Of a stretch of DNA of 64,000 bases, positions 34,370 through 42,855 are shown one piece after another (position 1 is the first letter of the stretch; every line of letters starts with the position of its first letter). The notes beneath the pieces are model-generated. The model was not told the origin of the DNA. It made no database searches and saw only the letters and a list, made by a program, of their open reading frames with translations. The stretch is from positions 306,846 through 370,845 of the forward strand of contig NZ_QORW01000004.1 in the NCBI RefSeq assembly GCF_003574735.1. The letters are read 5' to 3'. The stretch comes from Dongia deserti (GTDB lineage Bacteria > Pseudomonadota > Alphaproteobacteria > Dongiales > Dongiaceae). Position numbers and translations under genes: made by a program.

Positions 34370-34705
34370 CTACCCGGCTTCACCGGAGCGTTTAAGAGCG
34401 TTCGAACGCGGCAGGGTGGAGACGCCGATCAGCATGACCAAGCCGGCCAGAATACCACCGGCGGCGATCTCGATCGTAACGAGCCGGGGAGCGGACTCCT
34501 TGGCAGCGGCCTCGACCATCTGCCTATAGCCATCTAACGAGCGCAGAATCCGATCGAGGCCGAAAGCAGCGATATAGCCGGCGGCCGTCGTCAGGAACCA
34601 CCAGTAGAACCCGACGCGCCGCTTCCAGAGCTGTGCGACCGCGCCGACCAGCAGGCCAGCGATCACCGGCGCAGCCGCATATGCAATGAAGACAGCGTCG
34701 CTCAT
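34370..34705 (-). CDS. small membrane protein of the prophage left end
   Basis: A 111-residue protein with three hydrophobic helices (about 5-25, 33-50 and 80-98), separated by KRRVGFYWW and RILRSLDGYRQ. It has no recognised family. It is the last gene of a leftward set of three headed by the repressor, so it is probably expressed in the lysogen; superinfection exclusion would fit but is only a guess. Confidence 0.6.
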   Translation of the reverse strand: MSDAVFIAYAAAPVIAGLLVGAVAQLWKRRVGFYWWFLTTAAGYIAAFGLDRILRSLDGYRQMVEAAAKESAPRLVTIEIAAGGILAGLVMLIGVSTLPRSNALKRSGEAG

Positions 34706-34717
34706 GTGACTCTCCCC

Positions 34718-35056
34718 CTAGCCGCCGGCGGCGCCGACGTCCACCTTCATCCACAGCACTTCCCCCTTAAACGGGGCACTCGGCCAGGGCACGTACGGCT
34801 GCGGCGCCTGGCGCACCATCTGGGCGACGAAGAGCAGTGCGCGGCCGAGCTGCGCATCATCAAGCACATGCAGACTCGGCGCGTCGAACGTGCTCGCGAG
34901 ATATGCCTGCAGGACGGCCCCAAGTCCCGCTTCGGCCACACCGTCCTCGACCGCTCGTATGGCATCGGATCGCGACATTCCACCATCTCCTGCCCTGCGC
35001 TTCTTCTTTGAGTGCAGCTCGCGCATTGCCTTCTCAAACTCTTCCCAACCCGACAT
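34718..35056 (-). CDS. hypothetical prophage protein
   Basis: A 112-residue soluble protein, basic at the N-terminus (KAMRELHSKKKRRAGDGG) with a C-terminal half containing DDAQLGRALLFVAQMV and PYVPWPSAPFKGEVLWMKVDV. Unknown family. It lies between the repressor and the membrane protein on the same strand and is probably in the same lysogenic transcript. Confidence 0.55.
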   Translation of the reverse strand: MSGWEEFEKAMRELHSKKKRRAGDGGMSRSDAIRAVEDGVAEAGLGAVLQAYLASTFDAPSLHVLDDAQLGRALLFVAQMVRQAPQPYVPWPSAPFKGEVLWMKVDVGAAGG

Positions 35057-35120
35057 AGAAAACCCCGACCTATACTTTCGAATATGTCAGGATTCTCAGC
35101 CCACGTTCGTTTCCAATTCC

Positions 35121-35801
35121 TTACCCACGCCGTCGCAACCACTCTTCGTATAGCCCGACGAAAGCGGCGGCATTGTCGGCAGCATCCTCCTCCGACATTT
35201 TCAGCCATGCGCGGAAGAACCGCTGCAGCGCCTCGCGCAACACGCTGCGATCAAGCGGCGGCTGCGGCACAGCACGCGCGTCGGACCGGTTTCCGAGCGT
35301 CACGTTGCGCTGATCGCCCGACGCGCCATAGTGCTCCGGCATCTTCTCCCGCAGCCGATTCTCGATCTGCTCCACCTCTTGCCGCGCCTGCAAACCCTGC
35401 CTGAGCACGCGAATCAGGGCGTTGATGTCCTCCATGCTCGGCTCGCCTTCGAGGCCTTTCAGGCTCTCCAGGGTCGACTGCCAGGCTTGGATCTCCAGCT
35501 CGTAATCCCGCGCTATTTCGGGTTCGCCGCCGCTCAGCCAGCCCAGCGAAACGCCAAGCGCATCCGCGATCTTGCGGCCGTTGGTCAGGCCGGGCTCCGA
35601 CCCCTTGAGATACTTCCGGATCAGGCTGTCGCGGATTCCTGTCCGTCGCGCCAGGGAGAAAGGCGAATCACTCCCTAGAGCAAGTCCGAGCCGGGCGGCT
35701 ATCCCGTCAGAGTCCCGCTTCCCAGCCCTGACGCCTAGGTCAGAGTGGCCTTCAAGCGTCAGAGTTTCTTCATCTTTTTGATTCTGCGCCATTTTCCACA
35801 T
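35121..35801 (-). CDS. phage repressor, C-type with XRE helix-turn-helix
   Basis: A 226-residue protein. The helix-turn-helix is SPFSLARRTGIRDSLIRKYL with SEPGLTNGRKIADALGVSLGWL (residues about 46-92), like Mu-like and lambdoid repressors. A helical linker follows, and the C-terminal SVLREALQRFFRAWLKMSEE-type segment probably oligomerises. No LexA-like Ser-Lys protease pair is seen, so it would not be RecA-cleavable. It is divergent from Ner, as in transposable phages. Start could also be the ATG at 35792. Confidence 0.8.
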   Translation of the reverse strand: MWKMAQNQKDEETLTLEGHSDLGVRAGKRDSDGIAARLGLALGSDSPFSLARRTGIRDSLIRKYLKGSEPGLTNGRKIADALGVSLGWLSGGEPEIARDYELEIQAWQSTLESLKGLEGEPSMEDINALIRVLRQGLQARQEVEQIENRLREKMPEHYGASGDQRNVTLGNRSDARAVPQPPLDRSVLREALQRFFRAWLKMSEEDAADNAAAFVGLYEEWLRRRG

Positions 35802-35889
35802 TCAAAGTCACTATCCCACCATGGGGTAAGTCTGACCAACTCTTTAGTGTTGCTGATCTCTCTCCCTGGTGTTATAGCTGTGACCCAAG

Positions 35890-36213
35890 ATGACAAGCGT
35901 AATGACAACCTATGACGTTCCAAAAGATGCCGCCAAAAGGCGGCACTGGGTGATCTACCAGCTGCGCGTCCGCGGCACCAACCTGCGCCGCTTCGCCTTC
36001 CAGATCGGCGTCAGCCAGCAGGCTGTCAGTGCTGCATTGTTCTCTCCATCCTCCTACATCGAAACCGCGCTGGCCAAGGAGCTGGGTCTAAAGCCACAGC
36101 AGCTGTTTCCAGAGCGCTTCGACTCCGCTGGTCGTCGCCTGCATGCGACCCGTTCGCCGCAGCGTAGCAGAGCGCCCCTTGGTCGCAATGTCCAAGTTCC
36201 GGGGGTCGCCTAG
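35890..36213 (+). CDS. ner: Ner-like DNA-binding protein
   Basis: A 107-residue protein. KRRHWVIYQLRVRGTNLRRF with QIGVSQQAVSAALFSPSSY and IETALAKELGLKPQQLFPERF is the Ner/Nlp helix-turn-helix, ending in the typical P-x-x-x-P-x-R-F-like text. Ner turns down early and repressor transcription at lytic onset. The C-terminal 30 residues are basic and extra. The ATG at 35902 is an alternative start. Confidence 0.78.
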   Translation: MTSVMTTYDVPKDAAKRRHWVIYQLRVRGTNLRRFAFQIGVSQQAVSAALFSPSSYIETALAKELGLKPQQLFPERFDSAGRRLHATRSPQRSRAPLGRNVQVPGVA

Positions 36214-36215
36214 AC

Positions 36216-36677
36216 ATGCGTTCCCCGGCGCGCCAAGACCCGCGACAAGCGACGCTCTTCGACGGCGATTCTTCCACCGTCGCGAGCGGCAGTCTCAGCT
36301 TCGATCGCGAGTGGCGCGCGGCGCTCAATCAAGCCATCGAGGAATGCGGCTTCGGGCGCGGCAACATCGCGACCGAGATGGAGCGGCTCCTCGGCAACGA
36401 TCCGGACTACCCCGTGAGCGTGGCGCTCCTCAATGCGTGGACCGCCGCCAGCAAGACTGACTACCGTTTCCCGCTGATCTATCTCCCGGCCTTCGTGCGC
36501 GCAACCGGCGCGACCTGGTTGCTAGACCGTCTCGCATCGAAGTGTGGACGCGTCGTCGTGGACGACGAGATGGCGCAGCTTGCCCAAGCCCGCCACGAGG
36601 AACTGCAGGCTGTCGAGCGCCGGAAGCAGCTCGAACAGAAAATCCGCAAGCAGCAGCGTGGAGGGGCGCGGACATGA
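36216..36677 (+). CDS. early phage protein of unknown function
   Basis: A 153-residue protein starting two bases after ner and overlapping the transposase start (ATGA). EECGFGRGNIATEMERLLG and PVSVALLNAWTAASK look like a degenerate helix-turn-helix, and the C-terminus is a charged coiled coil rich in Glu, Arg and Gln. Proteins in this position of Mu-like phages are commonly small DNA-binding factors; its role is not known. Confidence 0.65.
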   Translation: MRSPARQDPRQATLFDGDSSTVASGSLSFDREWRAALNQAIEECGFGRGNIATEMERLLGNDPDYPVSVALLNAWTAASKTDYRFPLIYLPAFVRATGATWLLDRLASKCGRVVVDDEMAQLAQARHEELQAVERRKQLEQKIRKQQRGGART

Positions 36678-38557
36678 ACATCCACGCCTCAGCGGCTGAG
36701 TTGGCCGGCAAGCCCGGCATGCCACAATCCGAAAGCGGCGTCATCCGCCTTGCAAAGCGCGAATCATGGCCGCGCCAGAAGCGCAGCGGGCGTGGTGGCG
36801 GCTGGGTCTATCCGATCACATGCCTGCCGGCGGAGACGCAGGCGGCGCTCGCGCTGAAGCACGCCGCGCCTGCGCTGCCGGCGAATGACAGCGATGCCCG
36901 GCGGTCGCACCTGTGGGCGCTGTTCGAACGCAAACCGCAGAAGCTGAAGGACATCGCGCAGCGCCGGCTCGAAGCGCTCGACGCAGTCGAGACTCTGATC
37001 GCCGGCGGGCGCGGCAAGCTCGAAGCGGTCAACGCAGTCGCGGCGCACATCCAGGAGCATCCCTCGACCATTCGGCGTTGGCAGCAGCTCGTCGCCGGCC
37101 TCGATCGCGCGGACTGGCTGCCGGCGCTCGCGCCGAAATGGACCGGCCGCACGGACACAGCCGAATGCAGCCCGGACGCGTGGGAGTTCTTCAAGGGCGA
37201 CTTCCTGCGCATGTCGCAGCCGCGCGCGGAGCCTTGCTATCGACGGCTCGAAGAAGCGGCGGCCGCGCACGGCTGGACCATCCCATCGCTGCGCACGCTG
37301 CAGCGGCGCTTGGCGCGCGAGCTGCCGCCGGCCCTGCAGCGCCTCGCGCGCGGTGGACCGGACGCGCTGAAGCGCGCGTTCCCTGCGCAGCGCCGCGATC
37401 ATGCGGTGTTCCACGCGCTCGAAGCGATCAACGGTGACGGCCATCGCTTCGACGTGTTCGTGCGCGACCGCGACGGCAAAAAGTTCCGGCCGACGCTGCT
37501 GGCCTGGCAGGACATCTACTCCGGCAAGTGGGTCGGCTGGCGCATCGCCGCAACGGAATGCGCCGAGCTGGTGCGCCTCAGCTTCAGCGACGTGTGCCGG
37601 ACCTATGGCCTGCCGGCGCAGGCCTATCTCGACAACGGCCGCGCCTTCGCGAGCAAGTGGAACACCGGTGGCATCCCGAACCGCTACCGCTTCAAGTTCC
37701 GCGAGGAAGAGCCGGACGGCGTGTTCAAGCAGCTCGGCGTCGAGATCCACTGGACCAATCCCTACAGCGGCCAGTCCAAGCCGATCGAGCGCGGCTTCCA
37801 GGACGTCATCGAAGAGATCTCGAAGCACCCGCTGTGCGAGGGCGCCTACACCGGCGGCAGCGCCGACAAGAAGCCAGAGAATTACGACAGCCGCACGGTG
37901 CCGTTCGACGCGTTCATCGCGCTGGTCGACGATCGCATGCGCGCGCTCAACCGGCGTGACGGCCGTCGCTCGCCGGTGTGCGCCGGCCGCAGCTTCGACG
38001 CGACCTTCGCTGAGTCGTATTCCCGCGCGCCGATCCGCAAGGCGACCGAGGAGCAGCTGCGCCTGTTGCTGCTGGCGGCTGAGGGCGTGACGGCACGGGC
38101 GGACACGGCCGCGATCCACCTGTTCGGCAACATGTACTGGAGCGATGCGCCGGCGCTCGCGCGCATGGCAGGGAAGAAGGTCATCGCGCGTTTCGATCCG
38201 CAGCGGCTGGCCGATCCGATCCACGTCTATGGGCTCGACGGCCGTTACCTGTGCGCTGCCGAGTGCCAGGAGCTGGCCGGCTTCAACGACATCGAGGCGG
38301 CGCGCGAGCACGCCCGCGCGCGCAAGAGCTGGACCAAGGCGCAGCGCGAGCTGCTGCAGGCCGAGCGCACCATGGATGCGGCGCGGGTCGCCGCGCTGCT
38401 GCCCAAGACGCCGGAACCGCCGGCGCCGGCGGCGAACGTCATCCGACCCCTCGGCTTCGCAAGCCAAGCGCCGGATCAGCCACGCATCACCGCCGAAGAG
38501 CGCGACCGCCTGTTCGCGGACGGCATGCGCAAGCTCGGCCTGGTCAAGGAGGCATGA
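36674..38557 (+). CDS. transposase, MuA family
   Basis: A 627-residue DDE transposase. The N-terminal Mu-type DNA-binding domain (SAAELAGKPGMP, then SWPRQKRSGRGGGWVYP) binds the enhancer; a middle helical region binds the end sites. The catalytic core has D255 (INGDGHRFDVFVRD), D320 (YLDNGRAF) and E372 (SKPIERGFQDV). The C-terminal barrel and tail follow. Mu's own MuA is about 663 residues. Start by ATGA overlap at 36674; longer frame rejected. Confidence 0.95.
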   Translation: MNIHASAAELAGKPGMPQSESGVIRLAKRESWPRQKRSGRGGGWVYPITCLPAETQAALALKHAAPALPANDSDARRSHLWALFERKPQKLKDIAQRRLEALDAVETLIAGGRGKLEAVNAVAAHIQEHPSTIRRWQQLVAGLDRADWLPALAPKWTGRTDTAECSPDAWEFFKGDFLRMSQPRAEPCYRRLEEAAAAHGWTIPSLRTLQRRLARELPPALQRLARGGPDALKRAFPAQRRDHAVFHALEAINGDGHRFDVFVRDRDGKKFRPTLLAWQDIYSGKWVGWRIAATECAELVRLSFSDVCRTYGLPAQAYLDNGRAFASKWNTGGIPNRYRFKFREEEPDGVFKQLGVEIHWTNPYSGQSKPIERGFQDVIEEISKHPLCEGAYTGGSADKKPENYDSRTVPFDAFIALVDDRMRALNRRDGRRSPVCAGRSFDATFAESYSRAPIRKATEEQLRLLLLAAEGVTARADTAAIHLFGNMYWSDAPALARMAGKKVIARFDPQRLADPIHVYGLDGRYLCAAECQELAGFNDIEAAREHARARKSWTKAQRELLQAERTMDAARVAALLPKTPEPPAPAANVIRPLGFASQAPDQPRITAEERDRLFADGMRKLGLVKEA

Positions 38558-38829
38558 CCATGATCGACGGCCGCATCATGACGAGCGTCTGCACGGTCGG
38601 CGGCAGGACCTACGTCGCGGTCGACGAGCACGGCGTGCTGCTCACGCTGCAATCGCCCGCCGGAATCCAGGTGCAATCGGAGATCACGTCGGCGTCTGCG
38701 CGCCAGCTCGCGCGCGTGCTGATGACGGCGGCCGACGACTTCGAAGAGCTGGAAGGAACAAGGGCCGGGAGTGAGGTCCCGGCCCATGTCGATGCCGACT
38801 TTCCTGATGAGGGGAACCGGCAGGTCTGA
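38554..38829 (+). CDS. small protein between MuA and MuB genes
   Basis: A 91-residue protein beginning MTMIDGRIMTSVCTVGGRTY, starting by ATGA overlap with the transposase stop. ITSASARQLARVLMTAADDF is its best helix and the C-terminus is acidic. No family is recognised. Coupled translation suggests it works with the transposase. Confidence 0.6.
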   Translation: MTMIDGRIMTSVCTVGGRTYVAVDEHGVLLTLQSPAGIQVQSEITSASARQLARVLMTAADDFEELEGTRAGSEVPAHVDADFPDEGNRQV

Positions 38830-38861
38830 GCCTAGCAACCCAAACCAGAAGGCAACCTACC

Positions 38862-39851
38862 ATGAAGCAAGCCATCGAGCAAAAACCGGCCGACACCGTC
38901 GTCGTGCCGCTCAACCAGGCGGAATTGCGCGAGCGCGTGCGCGCGCTGATGACCAAGGAAGAGATCAGCCAGGCCCAGCTGGCGCGCGAAACCGGCCACA
39001 GCACCTCCGTCATCAGCCAGTGGCTCAGCGATTCCTATCGCGGCGACAGCAACAAGGTCGGCGCATCGCTCGTCAAGTGGCTGAAGAGCCGCGACGAGAA
39101 CGCGCGCATCAACGCGGTGCTGCCGCACGCCCCGAGCTGGGTGGAGGCACCGACGGCGAAGCGGATCTATGACGCGCTCGCCTACGCGCAGCACGTCGGC
39201 GACATCGCCGTGATCTATGGCGGCGCCGGCCTCTCCAAGACCACCACGATCCGGCGGTATCGCGAGAGGAACGTGAACGTGTGGGTGGTGACCGCGACGC
39301 CGGCGACCGCAGGCGTGGCGCTGCTTCTCGAAGAGATCGCCATTGCCCTCGGCTTCCGGGACTATCCGCTGCACCCGGCCAAGCTGCAGCGCGCGATCCT
39401 GCGGCACATCCAGGATACGGGCGGGCTGCTCGTCATCGACGAGGCCCAGCACCTCACCAAGCAGGCGCTGGAAGCGGCGCGCTCCCTGCACGACGCCACC
39501 GGCATCGGGCTGGTCCTGAGCGGCAACGCGGCGGTGTTCAACAACCTCTATCGCGGCGGCAACAACGGCTTCGCCCAGCTCTTCAGCCGCGTCGGCAAGC
39601 GGCTCGCCCTGGTGCGGCCGGTCGCCGGCGACGTTCACGCGATGGCCGCCGCCTTCAAGGTCAAGGGCACGCCTGAGCTGCGCGAGCTGGAGGCCATCAG
39701 CCGGCGGCCCGGCGCTCTGCGCATGGTGGTGAAGGTCCTGCGCCTGGCGGCCGTGCTCGCAGGCGGCGGTTCGACCACGCTGCAGCATATCAAGGCGGCC
39801 TGGGAAGAGCTGCAGGGCGAAGCGATCGACCAGCAGGAGGCCGCGTCGTGA
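38862..39851 (+). CDS. transposition target protein B, AAA+ ATPase (MuB family)
   Basis: A 329-residue protein. Residues about 25-70 hold a helix-turn-helix (EISQAQLARETGHSTSVISQ), as in MuB. The AAA+ domain has a Walker A of GGAGLSKTTTI, with Ser where Gly normally precedes the Lys, and Walker B LLVIDEAQHL. The C-terminus has SRRPGALRMVVKVLRLA. MuB coats target DNA and delivers it to MuA. Confidence 0.9.
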   Translation: MKQAIEQKPADTVVVPLNQAELRERVRALMTKEEISQAQLARETGHSTSVISQWLSDSYRGDSNKVGASLVKWLKSRDENARINAVLPHAPSWVEAPTAKRIYDALAYAQHVGDIAVIYGGAGLSKTTTIRRYRERNVNVWVVTATPATAGVALLLEEIAIALGFRDYPLHPAKLQRAILRHIQDTGGLLVIDEAQHLTKQALEAARSLHDATGIGLVLSGNAAVFNNLYRGGNNGFAQLFSRVGKRLALVRPVAGDVHAMAAAFKVKGTPELRELEAISRRPGALRMVVKVLRLAAVLAGGGSTTLQHIKAAWEELQGEAIDQQEAAS

Positions 39852-40087
39852 GCGCCAGCGGAGACATCACGAACCTCCTGAAGCACCTCGAAGAGCACGT
39901 CGGGGTGCCGCAGGTGACGATCGACGGGCAGGCGTTCGACACGCTCTACGCCAACCTGCTCGGCATCCGCAACGACGTGCGCGCGCTGGAGAACGCTGTG
40001 GTGCCGCGTGATCCGCGGATCTGCAAGGAGCCGCCGTGGGGCTGGGGACCCAACGTCGTGCCGATGACGGGAGGCAAGCGGCCGTGA
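39848..40087 (+). CDS. small early protein
   Basis: A 79-residue protein starting with GTG inside the MuB stop (GTGA). It has an amphipathic N-terminal helix and ends in PPWGWGPNVVPMTGGKRP, rich in Trp and Pro. No family recognised. It overlaps the next gene by four bases. Confidence 0.6.
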   Translation: MSASGDITNLLKHLEEHVGVPQVTIDGQAFDTLYANLLGIRNDVRALENAVVPRDPRICKEPPWGWGPNVVPMTGGKRP

Positions 40088-40575
40088 CTGCAGCCCGCAA
40101 ACGCCCGCCTGCGCAGACGCAGCGTTGGTCCGAGTGCGGTCGCATCTGCGCCATCGTGGCCGAGGAGTTCGGAATCGCGGTGGCCGAGATGCTCTCGGAG
40201 CGACGTGACCTGCGAACGGCAACGCCGCGCATGGTGGCGATGTATCTCGCCCACCGCGCGACGAACTTTTCGCTGACGCGGCTGGGATGGGCGTTCGAGC
40301 GCGATCACACGACCATCCTCCATGCCGTGAACACCATCAAGGAACGCATTGGACGCGATCCGGACCTGCGTTTCCAGGTAGACCGGTGCGAGTCCGCGGT
40401 GCGCGATCCGGCCGTGTTGGCGGCCGAGCGCGCGGTCGCGCGATGCGCACCATCGATCGACAGCGAGATCGACGAGCTGGCGCGGCAGGCGTTCTCACTG
40501 GATCCGATCGGCGCGGCGGGAGCCGTGCGCGACGGGCTGCGCGCCTTCCTCGCAACGAAGGAGGACGCCGCCTGA
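40084..40575 (+). CDS. DnaA domain IV-like protein
   Basis: A 163-residue protein starting with GTG at 40084 (GTGA overlap). Residues about 30-85 read ERRDLRTATPRMVAMYLAHR, LTRLGWAFERDHTTILHA and NTIKER, the DnaA C-terminal DNA-binding domain, including the DHTT signature helix that contacts the DnaA box. The AAA+ and N-terminal domains of DnaA are absent. It could bind host DnaA boxes and affect initiation, or bind phage DNA. Function is inferred. Confidence 0.82.
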   Translation: MTAARKRPPAQTQRWSECGRICAIVAEEFGIAVAEMLSERRDLRTATPRMVAMYLAHRATNFSLTRLGWAFERDHTTILHAVNTIKERIGRDPDLRFQVDRCESAVRDPAVLAAERAVARCAPSIDSEIDELARQAFSLDPIGAAGAVRDGLRAFLATKEDAA

Positions 40576-41291
40576 TGCGCTTCGCCGCCGTCATCGCTGG
40601 TCTGCTGCTCGCTGGGTGCGCCGCTGCGCAGCCAGCGGGCGCACCGGCCGGCTATGCCGGCGGCGACTGGCGCGCGGCGATCATGCACATCGCGAACCGG
40701 CACGCGAACACCGTCTGCACGGGCGTGCTGGTGCAGGCGAACCTGGTGGCGACAGCCGGTCATTGCCTGCAGGGCGCCGATGCGGGCGACCTGGTGTTCG
40801 TGCCGGTTGGCGTCAACCACGCCTGGCGCGGAAAGGAGATCCTGGCCGCCGGTGGCTTCACCGATGGTGCCGAGGTCAGCCCCGTCGAAGTGGCGCGCGA
40901 CTGGGCGCTGATCCGCACGGCACCGATGCCGATCGCGCCGATCGCGGTCGCGCCGATGACCAAAGTCCAGATCCAGAAGGCGGTCGCGCAGGGCGCGCGC
41001 CTGGCAAGTTTCGGCTTCGCCGATCCAAACATGCTGGTCGAGCACACCGGCTGCGCGCTGCTGGACGTGTGGGGCGAAGCCTTCTTCACGACGCGCTGCC
41101 CCATCAGGCCGGGCGACTCCGGCGGCCCGGTCCTTCTGATCGACGACGATGGCGCGCGCCTGGTCGGCCTCAACAGCGCCATCCGCAACGGCGAAACGCT
41201 GGTCGTGAGCGCGGGCCGCTTCGCGCCGTGGGCCGGCGCAGACGATCCATTCAACACGCGTGCGCTGGCGCTGGCCCGCGCAGCCAACTGA
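40575..41291 (+). CDS. trypsin-like serine protease lipoprotein
   Basis: A 238-residue protein. MRFAAVIAGLLLAGC is a lipoprotein signal with the lipidated Cys at position 15. The S1 protease triad is visible: His63 (TAGHC), Asp109 (RDWALI) and Ser182 (PGDSGGPVLL). It would be anchored in the envelope facing the periplasm or outside. Such a protease is not part of the core Mu-like genome, so it is probably a cargo gene expressed early or in the lysogen. The ATG at 40575 overlaps the upstream TGA by one base. Confidence 0.85.
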   Translation: MRFAAVIAGLLLAGCAAAQPAGAPAGYAGGDWRAAIMHIANRHANTVCTGVLVQANLVATAGHCLQGADAGDLVFVPVGVNHAWRGKEILAAGGFTDGAEVSPVEVARDWALIRTAPMPIAPIAVAPMTKVQIQKAVAQGARLASFGFADPNMLVEHTGCALLDVWGEAFFTTRCPIRPGDSGGPVLLIDDDGARLVGLNSAIRNGETLVVSAGRFAPWAGADDPFNTRALALARAAN

Positions 41292-41303
41292 GAGGAGGAG
41301 ATC

Positions 41304-41699
41304 ATGCCGTTCATCACCATCAGCCGTGGCCACACGCTGCCTGGGGGGGCATCCGCCAAGCTCGCGTTCCCGAAGAAGGGCAAGACGCGGCTGACCCTCG
41401 CCGTCGACGCGACACTCGCCGGCAAGCTCAAGTGGAAACTCGGTGGCGTCATCGGCATCCAGGCTGGCACGGAGGAGGACGCGGGCAAGGTTCGTCTGGC
41501 GCCAGCGCCGCGCGGCTGGAAGCTGGGGGAGCACGGCCGCCAGGCCAGCCACTTCTCCATCGCGACGCGCCCGTGGTGGAACGCCGTCCAGATGAAGGGC
41601 CTGGAGCCTGCGGGCTTCATCGAGTGCGACAGCGAGGTCAGCGGCCAGGCGCTCACCATCACGCTGCCGCGCGGCTGGTTCCCGGACGATGAGGCCTGA
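41304..41699 (+). CDS. hypothetical early phage protein
   Basis: A 131-residue protein with a strong GAGGAGGAG ribosome site. It is beta-rich, with SAKLAFPKKGKTRLTLAVDA, and ends in ECDSEVSGQALTITLPRGWF. Function unknown; its place just before Gam suggests a role in early DNA handling. Confidence 0.6.
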   Translation: MPFITISRGHTLPGGASAKLAFPKKGKTRLTLAVDATLAGKLKWKLGGVIGIQAGTEEDAGKVRLAPAPRGWKLGEHGRQASHFSIATRPWWNAVQMKGLEPAGFIECDSEVSGQALTITLPRGWFPDDEA

Positions 41700-41700
41700 C

Positions 41701-42225
41701 ATGGCGAAGAAGGCGAAGCTGCCGGCGGTCGACGCGCCGGCCGACGACATCGAATGCGACAGCTATATCCTCGCGCTGGGCGAGCTGCACCGCTACTTGG
41801 TGAAGCTCGAAGCCGAGATGAACGATGCGCTCGCCAAGGCGAAGGCGGACTTTGAGACCCAGGCTGAGCCGCACCGCCAGCGGCTCGCGGCTCTTCACGG
41901 CGCGATCGAAGGCTATTGCAACGCCCATCGAGAGCGCCTCACAGGCGGCGGCAAGACCAAGTCCTACCGCTTCGGCAACGGCGAGGTGGCGTGGAGACTG
42001 CGACCCAAGAAGGTCACGATCAAGGGTGCCAAGAAGGTGCTGGCCTGGCTGAAGGAGGCACCGAAACAGTTCGAGAAGTTCCTGCGCATCAAGCACGCAA
42101 TCGACCGCGAGGCGATGCTGCGCTGGCCGGAGCTGGCGGCGGAAGTGCCCGGCGTCAAGGTCGCCAGCGCGGGCGAGCAGTTCGCCGTCACTCCCAACGA
42201 GATGAAGCTGGAGAAGGCGGCATGA
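41701..42225 (+). CDS. gam: Gam-like host-nuclease inhibitor
   Basis: A 174-residue protein of the Mu Gam family. LGELHRYLVKLEAEMNDALA, HRQRLAALHGAIEGYCNAHR and the FGNGEVAWRLRPKKVTI beta stretch are typical. Gam binds DNA ends and shields them from RecBCD-type nucleases; the family is related to Ku. Mu Gam has the same length. Confidence 0.9.
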   Translation: MAKKAKLPAVDAPADDIECDSYILALGELHRYLVKLEAEMNDALAKAKADFETQAEPHRQRLAALHGAIEGYCNAHRERLTGGGKTKSYRFGNGEVAWRLRPKKVTIKGAKKVLAWLKEAPKQFEKFLRIKHAIDREAMLRWPELAAEVPGVKVASAGEQFAVTPNEMKLEKAA

Positions 42226-42560
42226 GGGTCCGGCTGCACGATACGGAGCTGGGCCTCACGCCCGCCGCCTACGACGCCGTGCTGAAGCTGCGCCGGCATG
42301 GGCACCGCGTGTTCTGCGCCAAGCGCGAGGACCGGCGCGAGACGCACCACGAGCTGGACGGCCAGATCGTGCCGACGTCCTGGGTGATGGACATGGCGCG
42401 CGCGTCGCTGGAATGCCGCGAATGCGGCTGCACCGACCAGCATGCCTGCGATGACAACGGCGTCGGCTGCCACTGGGTGGAACCGGATCTCTGCAGCAAG
42501 TGCGCCGCGCGCGACGAGAAGCAGCTGCAGCGCTCCATGGAGGCGCACGATGGGGCTTGA
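42222..42560 (+). CDS. Cys-rich small protein, probable zinc finger
   Basis: A 112-residue protein starting by ATGA overlap with gam. The C-terminal half carries ECRECGCTDQHAC, GVGCHWVEPDLCSKCAA, a set of six or more Cys spaced for zinc. The first half has no motif. Related Cys patterns occur in small phage proteins; function unknown. Confidence 0.65.
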   Translation: MRVRLHDTELGLTPAAYDAVLKLRRHGHRVFCAKREDRRETHHELDGQIVPTSWVMDMARASLECRECGCTDQHACDDNGVGCHWVEPDLCSKCAARDEKQLQRSMEAHDGA

Positions 42561-42846
42561 GAGCACGCAAGCATTCGGCGCGCTTCTCGTCCGCGAGCCG
42601 ACTGAGCCCGAGATCGAGGCGATGATGCGCGCCCGAACGAAGGCGCTGGTCCTGCGCCTCGATGGCTTCACGGCGGCGACGGTCCTGATGGTGCTGCAGC
42701 GGGCGCAGCGTGAGCACGGCATCAACAGCACCTGCGTGACGCAGGTGGCTTGGCTGCTGCGCGACCTGGTCATCGAGATCGAACCGGAGCTGCACAACCT
42801 GATCGATTCCGGTTGGGCAGGCGTGCCGCTCCAACGCAGCAACTGA
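42550..42846 (+). CDS. small phage protein
   Basis: A 98-residue, mostly helical protein (RTKALVLRLDGFTAATVLMV, then WLLRDLVIEIEPELH), overlapping the preceding gene by 11 bases. No recognised family. Confidence 0.6.
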   Translation: MGLESTQAFGALLVREPTEPEIEAMMRARTKALVLRLDGFTAATVLMVLQRAQREHGINSTCVTQVAWLLRDLVIEIEPELHNLIDSGWAGVPLQRSN

Positions 42847-42855
42847 GAGGGCAAC

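Noticed and set aside
36764..38467. 567-residue minus-strand frame opposite the transposase
   Set aside because: Antisense shadow of MuA; no domain or ribosome site.
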